A stretch of DNA of 64,000 nucleotides. It comes from Avena insularis. Taxonomy: Eukaryota > Streptophyta > Magnoliopsida > Poales > Poaceae. Shown piece by piece: positions 1 to 10,787 of this stretch. The notes below the pieces were generated by a model, which was given only the letters and a program-made list of their open reading frames with translations, was not told the DNA's origin and did no database searches. How positions within the stretch are numbered: the first letter of the stretch is position 1; every line of letters starts with the position of its first letter. The translations under genes and the position numbers were made by a program. The stretch is taken from positions 279,999,533 to 280,063,532 of the forward strand of contig CM042689.1 in NCBI GenBank assembly GCA_023614405.1, in the 5' to 3' direction.

Positions 1-1163
1 CGCATATCTCGCCGGTCAAAAGCCTTCACCACCATCAATGGCGAGCTGTATAAGCGCAGTATAACAGGTGTACTACAAAGGTGCGTCACCATCGGTGACG
101 GGAAAGCCATCCTCCAAGACATCCACGAGGGCATCTGCGGCCATCACGCAGGCAGCCGCTCCCTTGTCGCCAAAGCTCTACGAGCAGGATTCTACTGGCC
201 AACGGCCATGAGCGACGCAAAGGACATCGTCCGAAGATGCAACGGATGCCAACGATTCGCCGACAAACCGCACGCACCTGGGTCCGAGCTCAGACCCATA
301 CCCATAGCCTGGCCTTTTGCTCAATGGGGCCTCGACATGATCAGCAAACTGCCAAAGTCCTCGAAAGGGGGACACGTTTACCTCCTGGTCGCAGTCGACA
401 AGTTCACCAAGTGGATCGAGGCCATGCCGGTTACCAACCAGAAAGGCAAAACTGCCGTCAAGTTCTTCGAATCCATTGTCTACAGGTTCGGCGTACCGCA
501 TAGCATCATCACCGACAATGGATCAAACTTTATCTCCAAGGAATTCCAGTACTTCTGCGAAGGCCTCGGGATCAACATCACGTACGCCTTAGTGGCCCAC
601 CCGCAAACGAACGGGCAAGTGGAAAAGTCCAACGGCCTAATCAGCGCCGGCATCAAGAAGCGCCTAATGAGCCCACTCGAAAGGAAAGCAGGAGCCTGGA
701 CGATAGAGCTACCATCCGTCCTATGGAGCTTGCGGACCACGCCAAATAGCTCCACAGGCTACACACCGTTCTTCATGGTGCACGGAGCTGAAGCCGTACT
801 GCCCGGCAATCGCCACCAGGCCCCTCGGTCGCATCTGATGAAGCCGAATCCACGGCTGCACTCGAAGACGCCGTCGATACACTCGACAAAGCAAGAGACA
901 TAGCAGCAACTCGATCAGCGGTGTACCAGCAGAGTCTCCGCAACTACCACAGCTGCCGGCTGCGCCCAAGGTCCTTCGTCGAAGGAGACCTCGTCTTGCG
1001 ACTCAAGCAAGAGCGACCGACGAAATTTGAGTCACCATGGGAAGGACCCTACGTCATCACTGAAGTCATCCCAGGTGGCGCCTACCGCCTCAAGCACGTG
1101 GAGTCTGGAGTCGCATACTCCAACCCATGGAACATCTCGTACCTGCGACGATTCTATCCCTAG
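1..1163 (+). pseudogene. Integrase, C-terminal part of Tat-1 pol (frameshifted)
   Basis: Integrase inserts retrotransposon cDNA into the genome. The frame is open from base 1. It begins with the His/Cys zinc-binding region (GHH near 150 and CNGC at 238-249), then the catalytic core with the three acidic residues: Asp codon 334-336 (GLDM), Asp 514-516 (TDNGSN) and Glu 622-624 (QVEKSN), spaced as D-59-D-35-E. Further family landmarks are VDKFTKWIE and LPSVLWSLRTTPN. The frame is lost between about 805 and 835. It resumes one frame over and runs through the C-terminal DNA-binding region (SPWEGPYV, NPWNISYLRRFYP) to the stop at 1161-1163. The single frameshift is the only lesion seen. The product belongs to a polyprotein that starts left of the window. 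Confidence 0.9.
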
Positions 1164-1515
1164 CTACCTACCCCCTTTACTTTCAATAAGGCTTTCAGCC
1201 AAGGCTATTCAGCCGAACAATGTACTTCCTCCATTACGATATAAATAAAGCTAAGTGTCTCGCCCCAAACTTCAGTTCGCAATTTTGCAACTTTACTTTA
1301 CGCTACAAATACACTCGGGGGCTCCCCCCACCTCACGATTTCATCGACTGAGGATCGACCGTGTACGCCTGAGTAGCTGACAACGTCAGGCAAACGAAAA
1401 GGACACGTACTCAATCAAAGCACTGCGTGCTCACAACAAACAAACCTTTACAACAAAGGGCACAACACGCCCAGCCGAAATATACAAATTTTACATCTAT
1501 CTCTTTTTTCAGGTA
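1164..1515 (+). other. Spacer between pol and antisense gene, Tat-1
   Basis: About 350 bases without a coding frame. It holds a polypurine-like motif, CTCGGGGGCT, at about 1315-1324, one of several copies in this element. AATAAA-like strings near 1185 and 1245 could serve as polyadenylation signals for the pol transcript. Nothing else is recognisable. Confidence 0.5.
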
Positions 1516-2285
1516 CTACCTATTCTGAAGAATAACCTGAGCACGCTGCTCAAACAAATCTACGACCTGTTCGGCATACTGCCTTACAGCTGCGTAATGT
1601 GGACGCATGTCCCACTCATCACCATCCGGCCGAGGAGGTGGCCCAGCGGCCACAGCAGCCAAATCAACATCAGGCCGGTGCAGCCTCACAAGAGACAAAG
1701 CAGCCTTCACTCCTGCGACGAGCTGTTGCCGCACCAACTCCTTGACATTGCTCACATTCCGAAATTTCGACAGAAGACCAGCAAGGCTCGTCGGTACGGC
1801 ATCCAAAGGAAACATGACGTGCAGCACCGAGGCAAGCGACGTCTGCACTTGGCGAAGCACTCGCGAAACCTGGTGCACACGATCCTGCACCGTCCGCTTG
1901 CAGTGGCACGATCCATCCAGAAGAAGCCACCGACCTCCATGTCCTGTTGAGTCAAAAAATTGACCCGAACAGCGACACGCTCCTTCACTTCCCTTGGAGC
2001 AAGGTTCACACCTGCGACAATTGCACAAAATAAGAGCAAGGCCAGCAGGCTCATCCGAAGAACTGAGCTATAGCTCAAACCAAAGAACAACTTACATTGA
2101 AGCTGCTCGGACAACCGAACCAGTTCTGCCATCAAGTACTCCTCTCTGGCTGCACCACGATCTGCCTTGGACTTCCAAACATCGGCATGACCTCGCAACC
2201 CGAGCAACTCCCTCTCCAAACTATGCACACGATCCCGAAGAAAAGCGAGTTGCGAGGAATCATCCAAAGATGGTCGCAGCGGCAT
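1516..2285 (-). pseudogene. Antisense gene B of Tat-1, coiled-coil exon plus C-terminal exon
   Basis: Minus-strand gene-like unit next to integrase. The first recognisable exon runs from an ATG at 2285 to 2096 and encodes a charged, heptad-like stretch (LRDRVHSLERELLGLRGHAD). It ends at a good donor (T|GTAAG). The next exon starts at 2011 after TCGCAG and joins in frame (VNLAPREVKERV). The frame then shifts near 1890-1895 and continues (DRVHQVSRVL ... AAGPPPRPDGDEWD ... QVILQNR) to a stop at 1516-1518. I recognise no catalytic motif. The 5' limit is uncertain, because a solo LTR lies only 66 bp upstream of the ATG and earlier exons could once have joined across it. It may be a second gene or the tail of the larger antisense gene A. 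Confidence 0.55.
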
Positions 2286-2346
2286 TGCGGACGAGGTGTC
2301 AACAGGGTCAGCACCCGAAGGAACTTAGAGCAGCAGAAAAAGAAAG

Positions 2347-2351
2347 GGATA
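2347..2351. repeat. Target-site duplication GGATA, left copy (solo LTR)
   Basis: GGATA here and at 6472-6476 flank the TG...CA insert exactly, as expected of a 5-bp integrase staggered cut. Confidence 0.85.
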
Positions 2352-5300
2352 TGTGGCATCCCGCAAAACCACTACTAGAAAATCGCGTTGTTTTTTGTGC
2401 ATTGCATCGTCATCATCATGCATTGTTTGTCTGAATTATTTCGAAAAGCCTAGTTTTGCTTTGTACAAACACCCCTCTTTATTTCAAAGGCAAAACCCCG
2501 ATCGTATCGGATATTTTATTTCCCTAAAAACTATTTGCAAAGTAGCCTTGTTTTCAAATAAACAAGACCAAACAAACACATATTTAAAAACCTACACTCT
2601 AAATCCTATTCCCACCCAAAACTATCCTACCCACCAACCACAGCCCGCCACCTCACCCCTGGACCTATTCCCTACCCACCTGCCACCTCAGCAATCCATC
2701 CCCTCTCCCCCTCTCTCTTTTTCACCCAGCCCTTTCTTACCCCTCTCTCTCCTCTCTCTCTGCAGTCCGGGCCCCCCACAGCCCCACTCCCTCCTCTCAC
2801 ACGCCAGCCCCAACCACAGCCCTCCCTCAGCCACACACACTGCAGAACCACCCTACCCGTCGGGTCCCTCTCTCTGCCACCCGGGCCCACCCCACCGACA
2901 CGCCCCACCACGCGCCCGCTCCTCTCTCTCTCTCCCTGGCTCTCCCCGACGCGCCTCCCTCACCGCCACCGCCCTCTGCCTCTCCTGGCGCCGAGCGCCT
3001 CCCCCGACCACGACGCGACCCCAGCCGGCGCCCCTCACCGCCTCCTTCCCAAGCTCCTCCCCAAGCTCGCCCCCGTCCGGCCTTCCCCCCTGCAGAGCCT
3101 CGCCCCGCGCGACCCCCTCCCCCGTCGGCCTCCTCGCCGGCCGCCTCCACGCGAGACCGCCGCCGGCCGCCCTTCGACCGCCTCCCCCTCCGGCCAGGAC
3201 CTCGCCTCCACCGCTCGTCGTCCACCTTCCCGAACCCCGCCTCGCCACCGGCCCTCACGCCACCGCCGCCCGCCAACCTCTCCGGCCTCGGCCCCGCCTC
3301 CGAGCCCCACCCCGCGCAGGCCACCCTCTCCGCCTCCGCTGCTCGCCTCGGCCGTCCCCGACCTCCGCCGCCCGCGGCCTCAACCTCGCCGCGCCGCCAG
3401 GCCCTCCTCCCCGGTCCGCCAGCTCCGCGGTCCCGCCTCTGCCTCCCGCGACCAGCCGCCCCGCCCCTCGCCTCCGGCAACCGCAGCGCCGCCTCCGGCC
3501 TCCCCGTCAGGCTCCTCTGGCCGTCGTCGCGCCTCCGCTGTCTGGTGTTTGCCGCCTCGCAGAGTACCACCGGCCACCACCTCCCCGGACCGAGAGCGCG
3601 CGTTCCGTCGGCCACGCCTCTACCCGTTTTTAGACAAGTGCTTCTGCAACATCCTTCTTCGACAACCGCCTCGTTCGGAATCTGTCCACGCCAAGCTCTG
3701 CGTGTTGGTCCCAAGTTTTTCCCGAAGACCGCGATGATGTCGAACCAAGATCCCCACCGAACAAGATCTACCACACGGACGCACCACGGACTCGGAGAAA
3801 ACCCTCGGACGCCAAGATCGCCCACATGGAACTGAAGGTGTCGAGACCCTGAAAACCGATCCTCCCGGAGTCGGAGACCGAACCCTGGCGTGCCAAGTTC
3901 TTCGACCCGAAGGCCACAGATGCGACAAGTGCTTTTTCCCGGACGCCACGCTCGTCGGAACCCCAGCCGCCAAGTACTCCCTCGAGGACGCCGAGTACTT
4001 CACCCCGGACACGAGACAGGCGACAAGTTCTCATTCCTGGACGCCGAGCTCGCCGAGAACCCGGATGCGACAAGATCTGCCCCGTTGTTCGAGAATGTTC
4101 CTGCCGAGACCGATCCCATCGAACCTCGTCCCCGTCGGACCCTGAGACCGACCCCGAACCCCGGAACCCCAAGTTCGTCGAGACCCCCTAATGTGTGAAC
4201 CTTTTTCCCGAGCCCCTATTTTATAAATGCTAAATATATACAACTGTTGCATATTAATCATTCACCTCGCATGCATATTTGTGTGGTTTGGGGGCCTTAC
4301 GCCGATTCACCTAATAATTAAATATGGGGCCCATATGCGGGCAAATCTAGTCTTATATTGGCCTCATTTAAATTTGTGTAGCGCACCGGTGCTATCTTTT
4401 GTCTTGATAATGCAACATTTAATTTGCGGGGGTAGATAAATAACTTGAACCATATAATTAATTGTCGGGACCCCGGTTCCGCTTAATCTGACCTAATTGC
4501 ACTGCATCATTGCCATGTCATACATCATACATGCATCATGCCCGATCTTCTGCCGTTGTATTAAATAGTGCATCTGGTGTTTCTTCTAGTGTTTTGCTTC
4601 TTCGCGGATAAGGCCGTTGAGTTGATGTGAGCTTCGCCCCGATCTTCGGTTGAACCCTTCGACAATGTTTTCAGGCGAGCATCTCCCCCTTTCTACCTAT
4701 CTTACTTTATAGTATTTATTCCCTCCTGTTGATCTATTGCTATCTGTGTTGCGATGCTCTAGTTTTCGTACCCGTAATATCCCTTGCAGCCCTATATTGC
4801 CTTGGACACATCCTATTACCTGTTGATTGGTAGATAGTTGGACTTGCGTGTCGTAGTCGCTCGCTCAAGTGCTGTTGCGTGTCGTCGAGTACCACAGTTG
4901 TTGGAGTATTGCCGCAAGTTAATTGTTGGAGATGATCATGGCTTTAATTACTGTTCACTTTAATTACTGTTTAACAACTAAAAATTGAAGTAGGTAAGCA
5001 GAGGCACCGGTGGGTGATAGATAATATCTGGTTTCCGACCGCCCACTTGTGTCCCGTAGGACCCCGAGTTCTTGACACCTGTTCCGAGATCGAGCGCGCT
5101 AACCACAGGTGGGGAGATATGGGCCCCCCATTGATTAGTACCTGATTTCAAAGTATTGTACTGGGGGCCACAACTAGTTTGAGGTTTTATTTACTATCCT
5201 GTACCTATGCCATGCTTTACTGCTTTATTTACGATTGTGTGAGGAGCACGCTGTACTGTTTAGGAAGTGGAGTGTTTTCGCGGTATCGGCAGTCCAGTTT

Positions 5301-6471
5301 TGGGATTTTTGTCGTTTACAGCCAGCGCAAACCCCGAGTCCGTCTCGAGACCGGCCGACTTCGCTATGGTGTACTTAGTGGGGTGGCCCCGTGCTTGCTT
5401 TGGGTCTGGAAAGCGTCATGACTTAGGCCCGCCGACATACCGATGGGTGTATGTTAATTGATCGGCAAAAGGGTCAAGTGCTTGTGGATACTTTGGTGCA
5501 CCCTGCAGGTTAAATCTTTTCGAAGCCGTGTCCGCGGTTATGGATGACTTGGAACGATGCTTGATCATAGACAACTATAACTAAAGTTTACGGTTATAAC
5601 TTGACTTGTTGCCGCTATGACTAGTAAGCCGCTTCACTACCACGGAAGGGCTATATAAGAGTACCAACAAGCTGCTGGGTTTGGGATATCTCATGCTAAT
5701 TGTATCGACTAGTAAGTGTTGCAACTATCACGGAATGGTTAACTAAAAGTGCCCATGCTTACTTTATCGGGATGATTATCTACACGACTAGTATTTGCTG
5801 CAACGATAGCGATTGAATAAAGCGCCAACCGTGTGAGTTCCTCGGTTGACTTCCTCGTTTGGTCTCGAGGGGAAATACCAGGATGGGTATGTTTGGTGGT
5901 AGTATCAGGTTGGTTTGAATAGGTCTTTCTCACCCTCTCGATAGCCGCGGTTATATCGAGTCTCTATAGGTTGTTTAGTGCTGCTGTGCTGCCGCTTGAG
6001 TCCACCATACCTATGTAGGCGAGGACCGCCGAATTCTAGACTCGCCGTGTCTTGGCCTCGATCTGACCGCTCTCTTTTTCCTTTGCCCTTTGTCGGCACC
6101 CCTTTTGTTAAGCAGGTTTTGAGATCGATGTCGTTAGCAGGGTTACCCTTCCGGCTTGGCCTGGGCAGGGTTATGGACGCCATTGGTTATTCTTCAGGGC
6201 TCTTAGCCCCATTTGCATCTTGTCCGTAGTCGGACGCTCTATTTTTTTCAAGGTGATTTGGATCTTTGTATATTATATCTGTATTCTCGACTCATTGAGT
6301 CACTGTTGTATATATATCTGTTCTGTGGGTCCCATCGAGGACTGTTGTGTAATGTTATTACTTCGTTTTCCACCCGCACGAAAGTGCCTGGTGGGCACCT
6401 TTGAATCGTTTCTATGCGGGTTTGGCGGGTTTCGCTAAAACTTGCATAGGGCCGATTCTGAGGGTGTTACA
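2352..6471 (+). mobile_element. Solo LTR (4120 bp), Tekay-like Ty3/gypsy
   Basis: The insert begins TGTGGCATCCCGC, ends GAGGGTGTTACA and is flanked by the 5-bp direct repeat GGATA (2347-2351 and 6472-6476). No direct-repeat partner, primer-binding site, polypurine tract or pol frame lies inside, so it is a single LTR left after recombination between the two LTRs of one element. A TATA-like box at 2581-2588 followed by about 1 kb of very GC-rich, C-rich leader resembles the layout of the Tekay LTR at 34572, and the first bases (TGT..CATCCC) are alike too. That gives the plus orientation and the lineage, both inferred. The long proline/serine- and arginine/glycine-rich frames across 2353-3825 on both strands are composition artefacts. 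Confidence 0.8.
2581..2588 (+). promoter_or_regulatory. TATA-like box in solo LTR
   Basis: TATTTAAA lies about 230 bp into the LTR, just before the GC-rich leader. It is the probable former core promoter of the element. The same octamer stands in the Tekay LTRs at 35313 and 44817. Confidence 0.45.
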
Positions 6472-6476
6472 GGATA
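6472..6476. repeat. Target-site duplication GGATA, right copy (solo LTR)
   Basis: Matches 2347-2351 exactly. The antisense-gene side of Tat-1 resumes directly after it. Confidence 0.85.
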
Positions 6477-6612
6477 CAAACATTCAGACAATGATAGAGC
6501 ACAACTCAGAAGAATTCATTAAACATATAAGGCCACTACGTGGCACAAGGATTGTGTTCTTCAAAATATTTACAGCAAAAGCAGACTACAAACTACCCTA
6601 CGTCTACAACGC

Positions 6613-9478
6613 CTAAGACGCGGCACCCTGAGTCGCCTCGGAGCCGGACTGCCTAGCTTTGGCCCTGCCCTGCTGCTGCAGTGCATACTTGGACAGCAAA
6701 TCAATGAGCTTGGGCCCATATCGCTTGCAGCGATCAGAGTAGGCAGCAAAGGCTACCTCGGTTCCATCTGCGGTCGTCAGCATCCGGGAGGTGATCTGGG
6801 GCAGATCCAGCTCCGCTCCAGCCGCCAAGGCCATCGCCAGCTCGACGGACGCGCCGATGCCCTTCTGCTTGCGCTTATACGTCGCAGGCGCTTCGGCTGA
6901 TAAAGCCTCCGCCAGGGCATCCACATCATCAAGGGCCACACCCTTAGGAACAAGCTCCTTGTAGAAGCGGCCAAGGACCTCCTTCGCCTTGGAAAGGGAG
7001 CTGACGACGGTGCTGCAGCGATCTTCGACCGCCACAGTAGCATCATCTAGAGCACTCCCGTGCTCTAGAGCATCAGATCAAACTTCGATACTGCGGCATC
7101 TGAGACAAAAATAAAAAGAGAAGACATGAAGAAAAGCAGCACAGAAGAAGACAGGAAACACGAAGAAACAAGCACAAACACAGCACTTACCCGAAATAGC
7201 CTTGGCAGTAGCCATGAGCTTCGCCGCCACCTCTCTTTCACGAGCAGCCGCAACAGTGGCCAGCTGCTCCTCACGATCCGCAGCCTCCTGCTGCAGACGC
7301 TCTTTCGCTTCGGCTGCCTTAGTCAGCTCTAGCTCGAGGCGTTCCTTCGCACCAACGACGGCCTCGGCTTTCTGCTCCGATTGACCAAGGCTCTTCTTGA
7401 GAGCGTCGACCTCACGGAGAGAAGTATTATGCTCCTCTGCATTCAAAACAAGCAAGCGTTAAAACACAGGACAGAATAAATAAGAGAGGCACCAAAAGGC
7501 AGATAGGTACCTTGAAGCTGCCGAAGGTTAGCCTCCAGCACTAGGCGCTCCTGCACCAGCCGCTTGGCCTCCTGTACAAAAGGCTGCAGAAAAAGAAGCA
7601 CCAGTAAGGAAAAGGGCTTGGGGGCTGCGCCCAACACAGAGGAATAAAGGCAAAACTCGAACACGAAAACACTCGGGGGCTTCCCCCCCGAAGATTCGAA
7701 AAAAAGAAGACAAGAAATTTTCAGACACCCGGGGGCTCCCCCCGTGGCACGAAGTAAAAGTACTCACATGTTCGGATGGTGACTCCGAAGACCCGCTGGC
7801 GAAATTCTGAGGCTCAACCACCTGCACCTCCTACACAGGAGGATCCGGAGCGGCGCCTCCCGAAGTCGCCACCGTCTGAGGAGGAGGAGACTCAATTTTC
7901 GACTCCCCCATCATCTCCTGCGCACCATCGCTGGAGGAGTCGCGGGAAGAATGCCTGCATACGAAGCAATCAGCACAAGTGCAAAATCAAGAAAAAAGGA
8001 CAGTAATATAACAAGAAACTTACAAGCCCAGCGAGCTCAGGTCGAAGACAGGAGGAGTCCTTCGGGCTCTCTTCTCCTCTTTCTTCTCTTCCTTCTTATC
8101 CTCCTTCTTTTCTTCCTTCTTCCGCTTCGCTGGCGGGTGCGGCGCTACAGCCCGCACAGGAATGGCAGGAATGGGAGAGGAAGAGCCTCCATGCCCGTCA
8201 CTATGACGCTCAAGGCACAAAGGGTCTCTAGGAGTCGGAGGAGTCGAGGCATCCGAAGACTCGCTGGAGCTCCGTGATCGTTTGCGCGTATGATCCTCGC
8301 TTGACTCGTCGGCATCTTCAGCTGGCGATCGAGCCGAAGGAAGTTTGGACACGGACTCCACCACCTCATTATCCGGAGCATTCGGATACCTTTCAGGCAA
8401 TGGCGGTACCATGCCCGACACCTTGAAGCTCTGCAACATCAGAAGGGAATTTGTTAGCAAACAAAGGAAATAAATACGCAGTCGACAAAAAAGCACTACG
8501 CGCACGAATCTACACCTGCGGAACAGCCAGCGTCGCAGAAAACGGTGGAGTCAGCGACTTCCCCGGGATTTCCTCTCCAACCTTGAACTTTAGCAGCGAG
8601 CAAAGGGCCTTGTCAAGATCCCCCTCAGAGATTTTCTCAGCCGAAACCCTCATTGGATCACGGCGCCCAGAATAAATAAACATCGGGTGCGCCCTCGCTT
8701 GGAGAGGCTGCACCCGACGTTCGAGAAACGTTCGAATGATGTCCACGCCGTTCACTTCCTTCTCCGGAATCAGCTGGAGATCCTCCACCCGACGGTAAAG
8801 GGCCTCTATCTCCGCCACCTCGCCATCCAAGATTTTATTTTTCCAAGACCTTTTTGGCTCAATCATCTGGGAGGGGTCAAAAGGAACAAGACCAAAATCT
8901 TGCCCAGGCACTACAGAGTCACGGATATAAAACCATCGCCTCCGCCAGTATTGGACAGATTCGGACATGGAAAAGGAAAAGAAAAGAAGATTGGGACTGA
9001 GGGAGATGATGCAACCCCCAATGGGATACACACCATCCGAACCAGATTGCCTCTTCATGGAATAGAGCTTCCGGAAGAGGCCAAAGTGCGGCTCAATGCC
9101 AAGCCAGCACTCGCAAAAAGTGATAAAACAAGCAATGTGGAGAAGTGAATTGGGAGACAGATGATGAAGTTGAATCCCATAGAAAAAGAGCAGCCCACGG
9201 AGGAAGTTGTGGACTGGAAAAGAAAACCCACGAATAACGAAGGCGAGAAACATAACCCGATACCCAGCTGGGGGACGGGGGATTACCTCGTTGCCAGGGA
9301 GTCTGACAGCCTCCCTATCTTGTGGGATCAGACCCCGCTCGTGAAGCTTGCGAAGATCGCTCTCCCGCGTCTCTGATCGCCGCCAGCCACCGTCGGTGAT
9401 GCGGGTAGCGGTGGCGCCTTTCTTTCCTCCGGCCGCGCTGGTCCCAACTGCAGATGACGATTTCTTTGGTTTCCCCAT
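6613..9478 (-). pseudogene. Antisense gene A of Tat-1: six-exon Transposase_28-like protein
   Basis: Minus-strand gene with six exons and clean GT/AG borders: 9478-8516, 8430-8024, 7954-7768, 7583-7511, 7436-7191 and 7099-6613. Phases fit at the first four junctions. Exon 1 holds a domain resembling the putative gypsy-type transposon family (Pfam Transposase_28, PF04195), with HLSPNSLLHIACFITFCECW as its landmark. Exon 2 is Ser/Glu/Lys-rich (EEKKEDKKEEKKEEKRARR). Exons 4-5 form a coiled coil (EVDALKKSLGQSEQKAEAVV). Exon 6 is an Ala-rich tail ending at the stop 6613-6615. Lesions: TAG at 7831-7833 in exon 3, and a TAG (7065-7067) plus frameshift at a hairpin in exon 6. The biochemical function is unknown; the family name does not show transposase activity. 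It lies antisense to pol and has its own TATA-like box. The start is the ATG closest to the conserved domain and to that box. Confidence 0.75.
7046..7069. repeat. Perfect 10-bp hairpin in exon 6 of gene A
   Basis: TCTAGAGCAC and GTGCTCTAGA form a perfect inverted repeat around a TCCC loop. The reading frame of gene A breaks here (TAG plus a frame change), so the palindrome probably arose by a local copying error. It is not a likely terminator, because it lies inside an exon. Confidence 0.6.
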
Positions 9479-9629
9479 CACGCTGTGGCAGCGCCGACGG
9501 TGAAAGCGCAGAGGGGAAGATGGAAATGTGGAAGGAAATCCCAGCGCGCAGCAAGAATCGCTAGAGCTCAAGGAGGCAGTGAAAACAAGAACTGATGCGG
9601 TGAAAACAAACCGCGGATTTCCCCAATGA

Positions 9630-9635
9630 TTATAA
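9630..9635 (-). promoter_or_regulatory. TATA-like box of antisense gene A
   Basis: On the minus strand TTATAATC lies about 155 bp before the ATG at 9478. The homologous gene of Tat-2 has TTATAAAT about 150 bp before its ATG, and the two leaders share CTCCT(C/T)GAGCTCT. This supports a dedicated antisense promoter. Confidence 0.5.
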
Positions 9636-9949
9636 CAACACAGACGACGCACGACAGCCGTCCATCCAGAAGACCTAACGCCAACAGCAAATCTGACCAT
9701 ACACGTGTCAGCATCACAACGAACCGTCGTTACCACGCCGTCCACTACGCGCGGAAATCAAGGAGACGCCGTAATTATCTCCACGACGCGTGTGACCGGT
9801 CAATTCAAAGTCAGCAAGTGGGACCCACGTTCGTCCAGTCAAGTCATCTCTGGCGTAGCAGACGCTTGAGGTCATTGATCGTCAGCACTGATGTCATTAA
9901 AAGCTATACTAGCACCAACTACAATTCTTCGGCTCCACAGATAAGAGTA

Positions 9950-10230
9950 CTCACTCGAACCTTCGATTCGACTAAATACTCAGGGGCTACTCCTATCAGG
10001 AGCGCTGGCCGCGCACCCGAAAGACGAATAAAGACAAAGTATTTCTTCGAGTCCTACGTCGAATCTACGACTCCACTACGGACTCGGGGGCTACTCCCAT
10101 AGGGAGGATGGATTTATGCATCCGAATTTTTTTGTGTCCTACGGACTTAGCAACTGAACAAATGTTTGAACTAAAGTCTCCGCTCGAGTCTACGACTCGA
10201 ACAGACACTCGGGGGCTACTCCCATAGGGA
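9950..10230 (+). repeat. Imperfect tandem repeats with polypurine-like motif
   Basis: Three diverged units each carry a stretch like TCTACGACTC followed by CTCGGGGGCTACTCCCATAG (about 9980, 10082 and 10206). Two of them are followed by GAGCGCTGG(C/T)CGCGCACCC. The true polypurine tract at 10774 is preceded by a further unit (CGAATCTACGATTCGACTGA). Tandem repeats in the 3' untranslated region are a known trait of Tat elements. Confidence 0.7.
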
Positions 10231-10773
10231 GCGCTGGTCGCGCACCCTATGAAATCTTCGACTGCGATCTTTCGGATCAGCACGCAAAAACTTTTCGGCA
10301 GCTCTGCCCCAACAAAATGTTGAGTGAGCAACGATCTCCTTGGCCACCCGAAGCACCTCCGTGGTGACAAATGTTCGGATGCTGCGTCTGCGACGCAAAG
10401 ATAAGACCTGCAGATATCATCTAATGGCCTGGCAACGCACACGACTGCGCTCTGCTAGTATAAATCCGTGCCAACAGGCGTGATGAAAAATCCCGACGGA
10501 CGCGTTGGGTACATCAATTAAAATCACTGGAATTCCACTCCTGTAAGTCCTTCACGGCCTGAGTCGAATTACGCCAGCATATGTTCCGGGTTCGAGTTAA
10601 GGGACTCGAACCTGAGGAAGATCGTGTTGTTTCGTCCTAAGACAGTTAACTGACCCTGATCCGTCGGGTGAGTCAGGCACACGTATCAACAATCCCTACA
10701 CACATATGCTGTTATTACATAGTTGCACCCGAAGGATTGAAGAGTCCTCAGCCGAATCTACGATTCGACTGAT

Positions 10774-10787
10774 CACTCGGGGGCTAC
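10774..10787 (+). other. Polypurine tract of Tat-1
   Basis: The motif ACTCGGGGGCTAC directly precedes the LTR start TGACATGG, the expected place for plus-strand DNA priming during reverse transcription. Confidence 0.8.

Noticed and set aside
2353..3825. Long frames of 426 codons (+) and 332 codons (-)
   Set aside because: Pure low-complexity Pro/Ser/Ala or Gly/Arg/Glu translations of the C-rich LTR leader, overlapping on both strands; composition artefacts.
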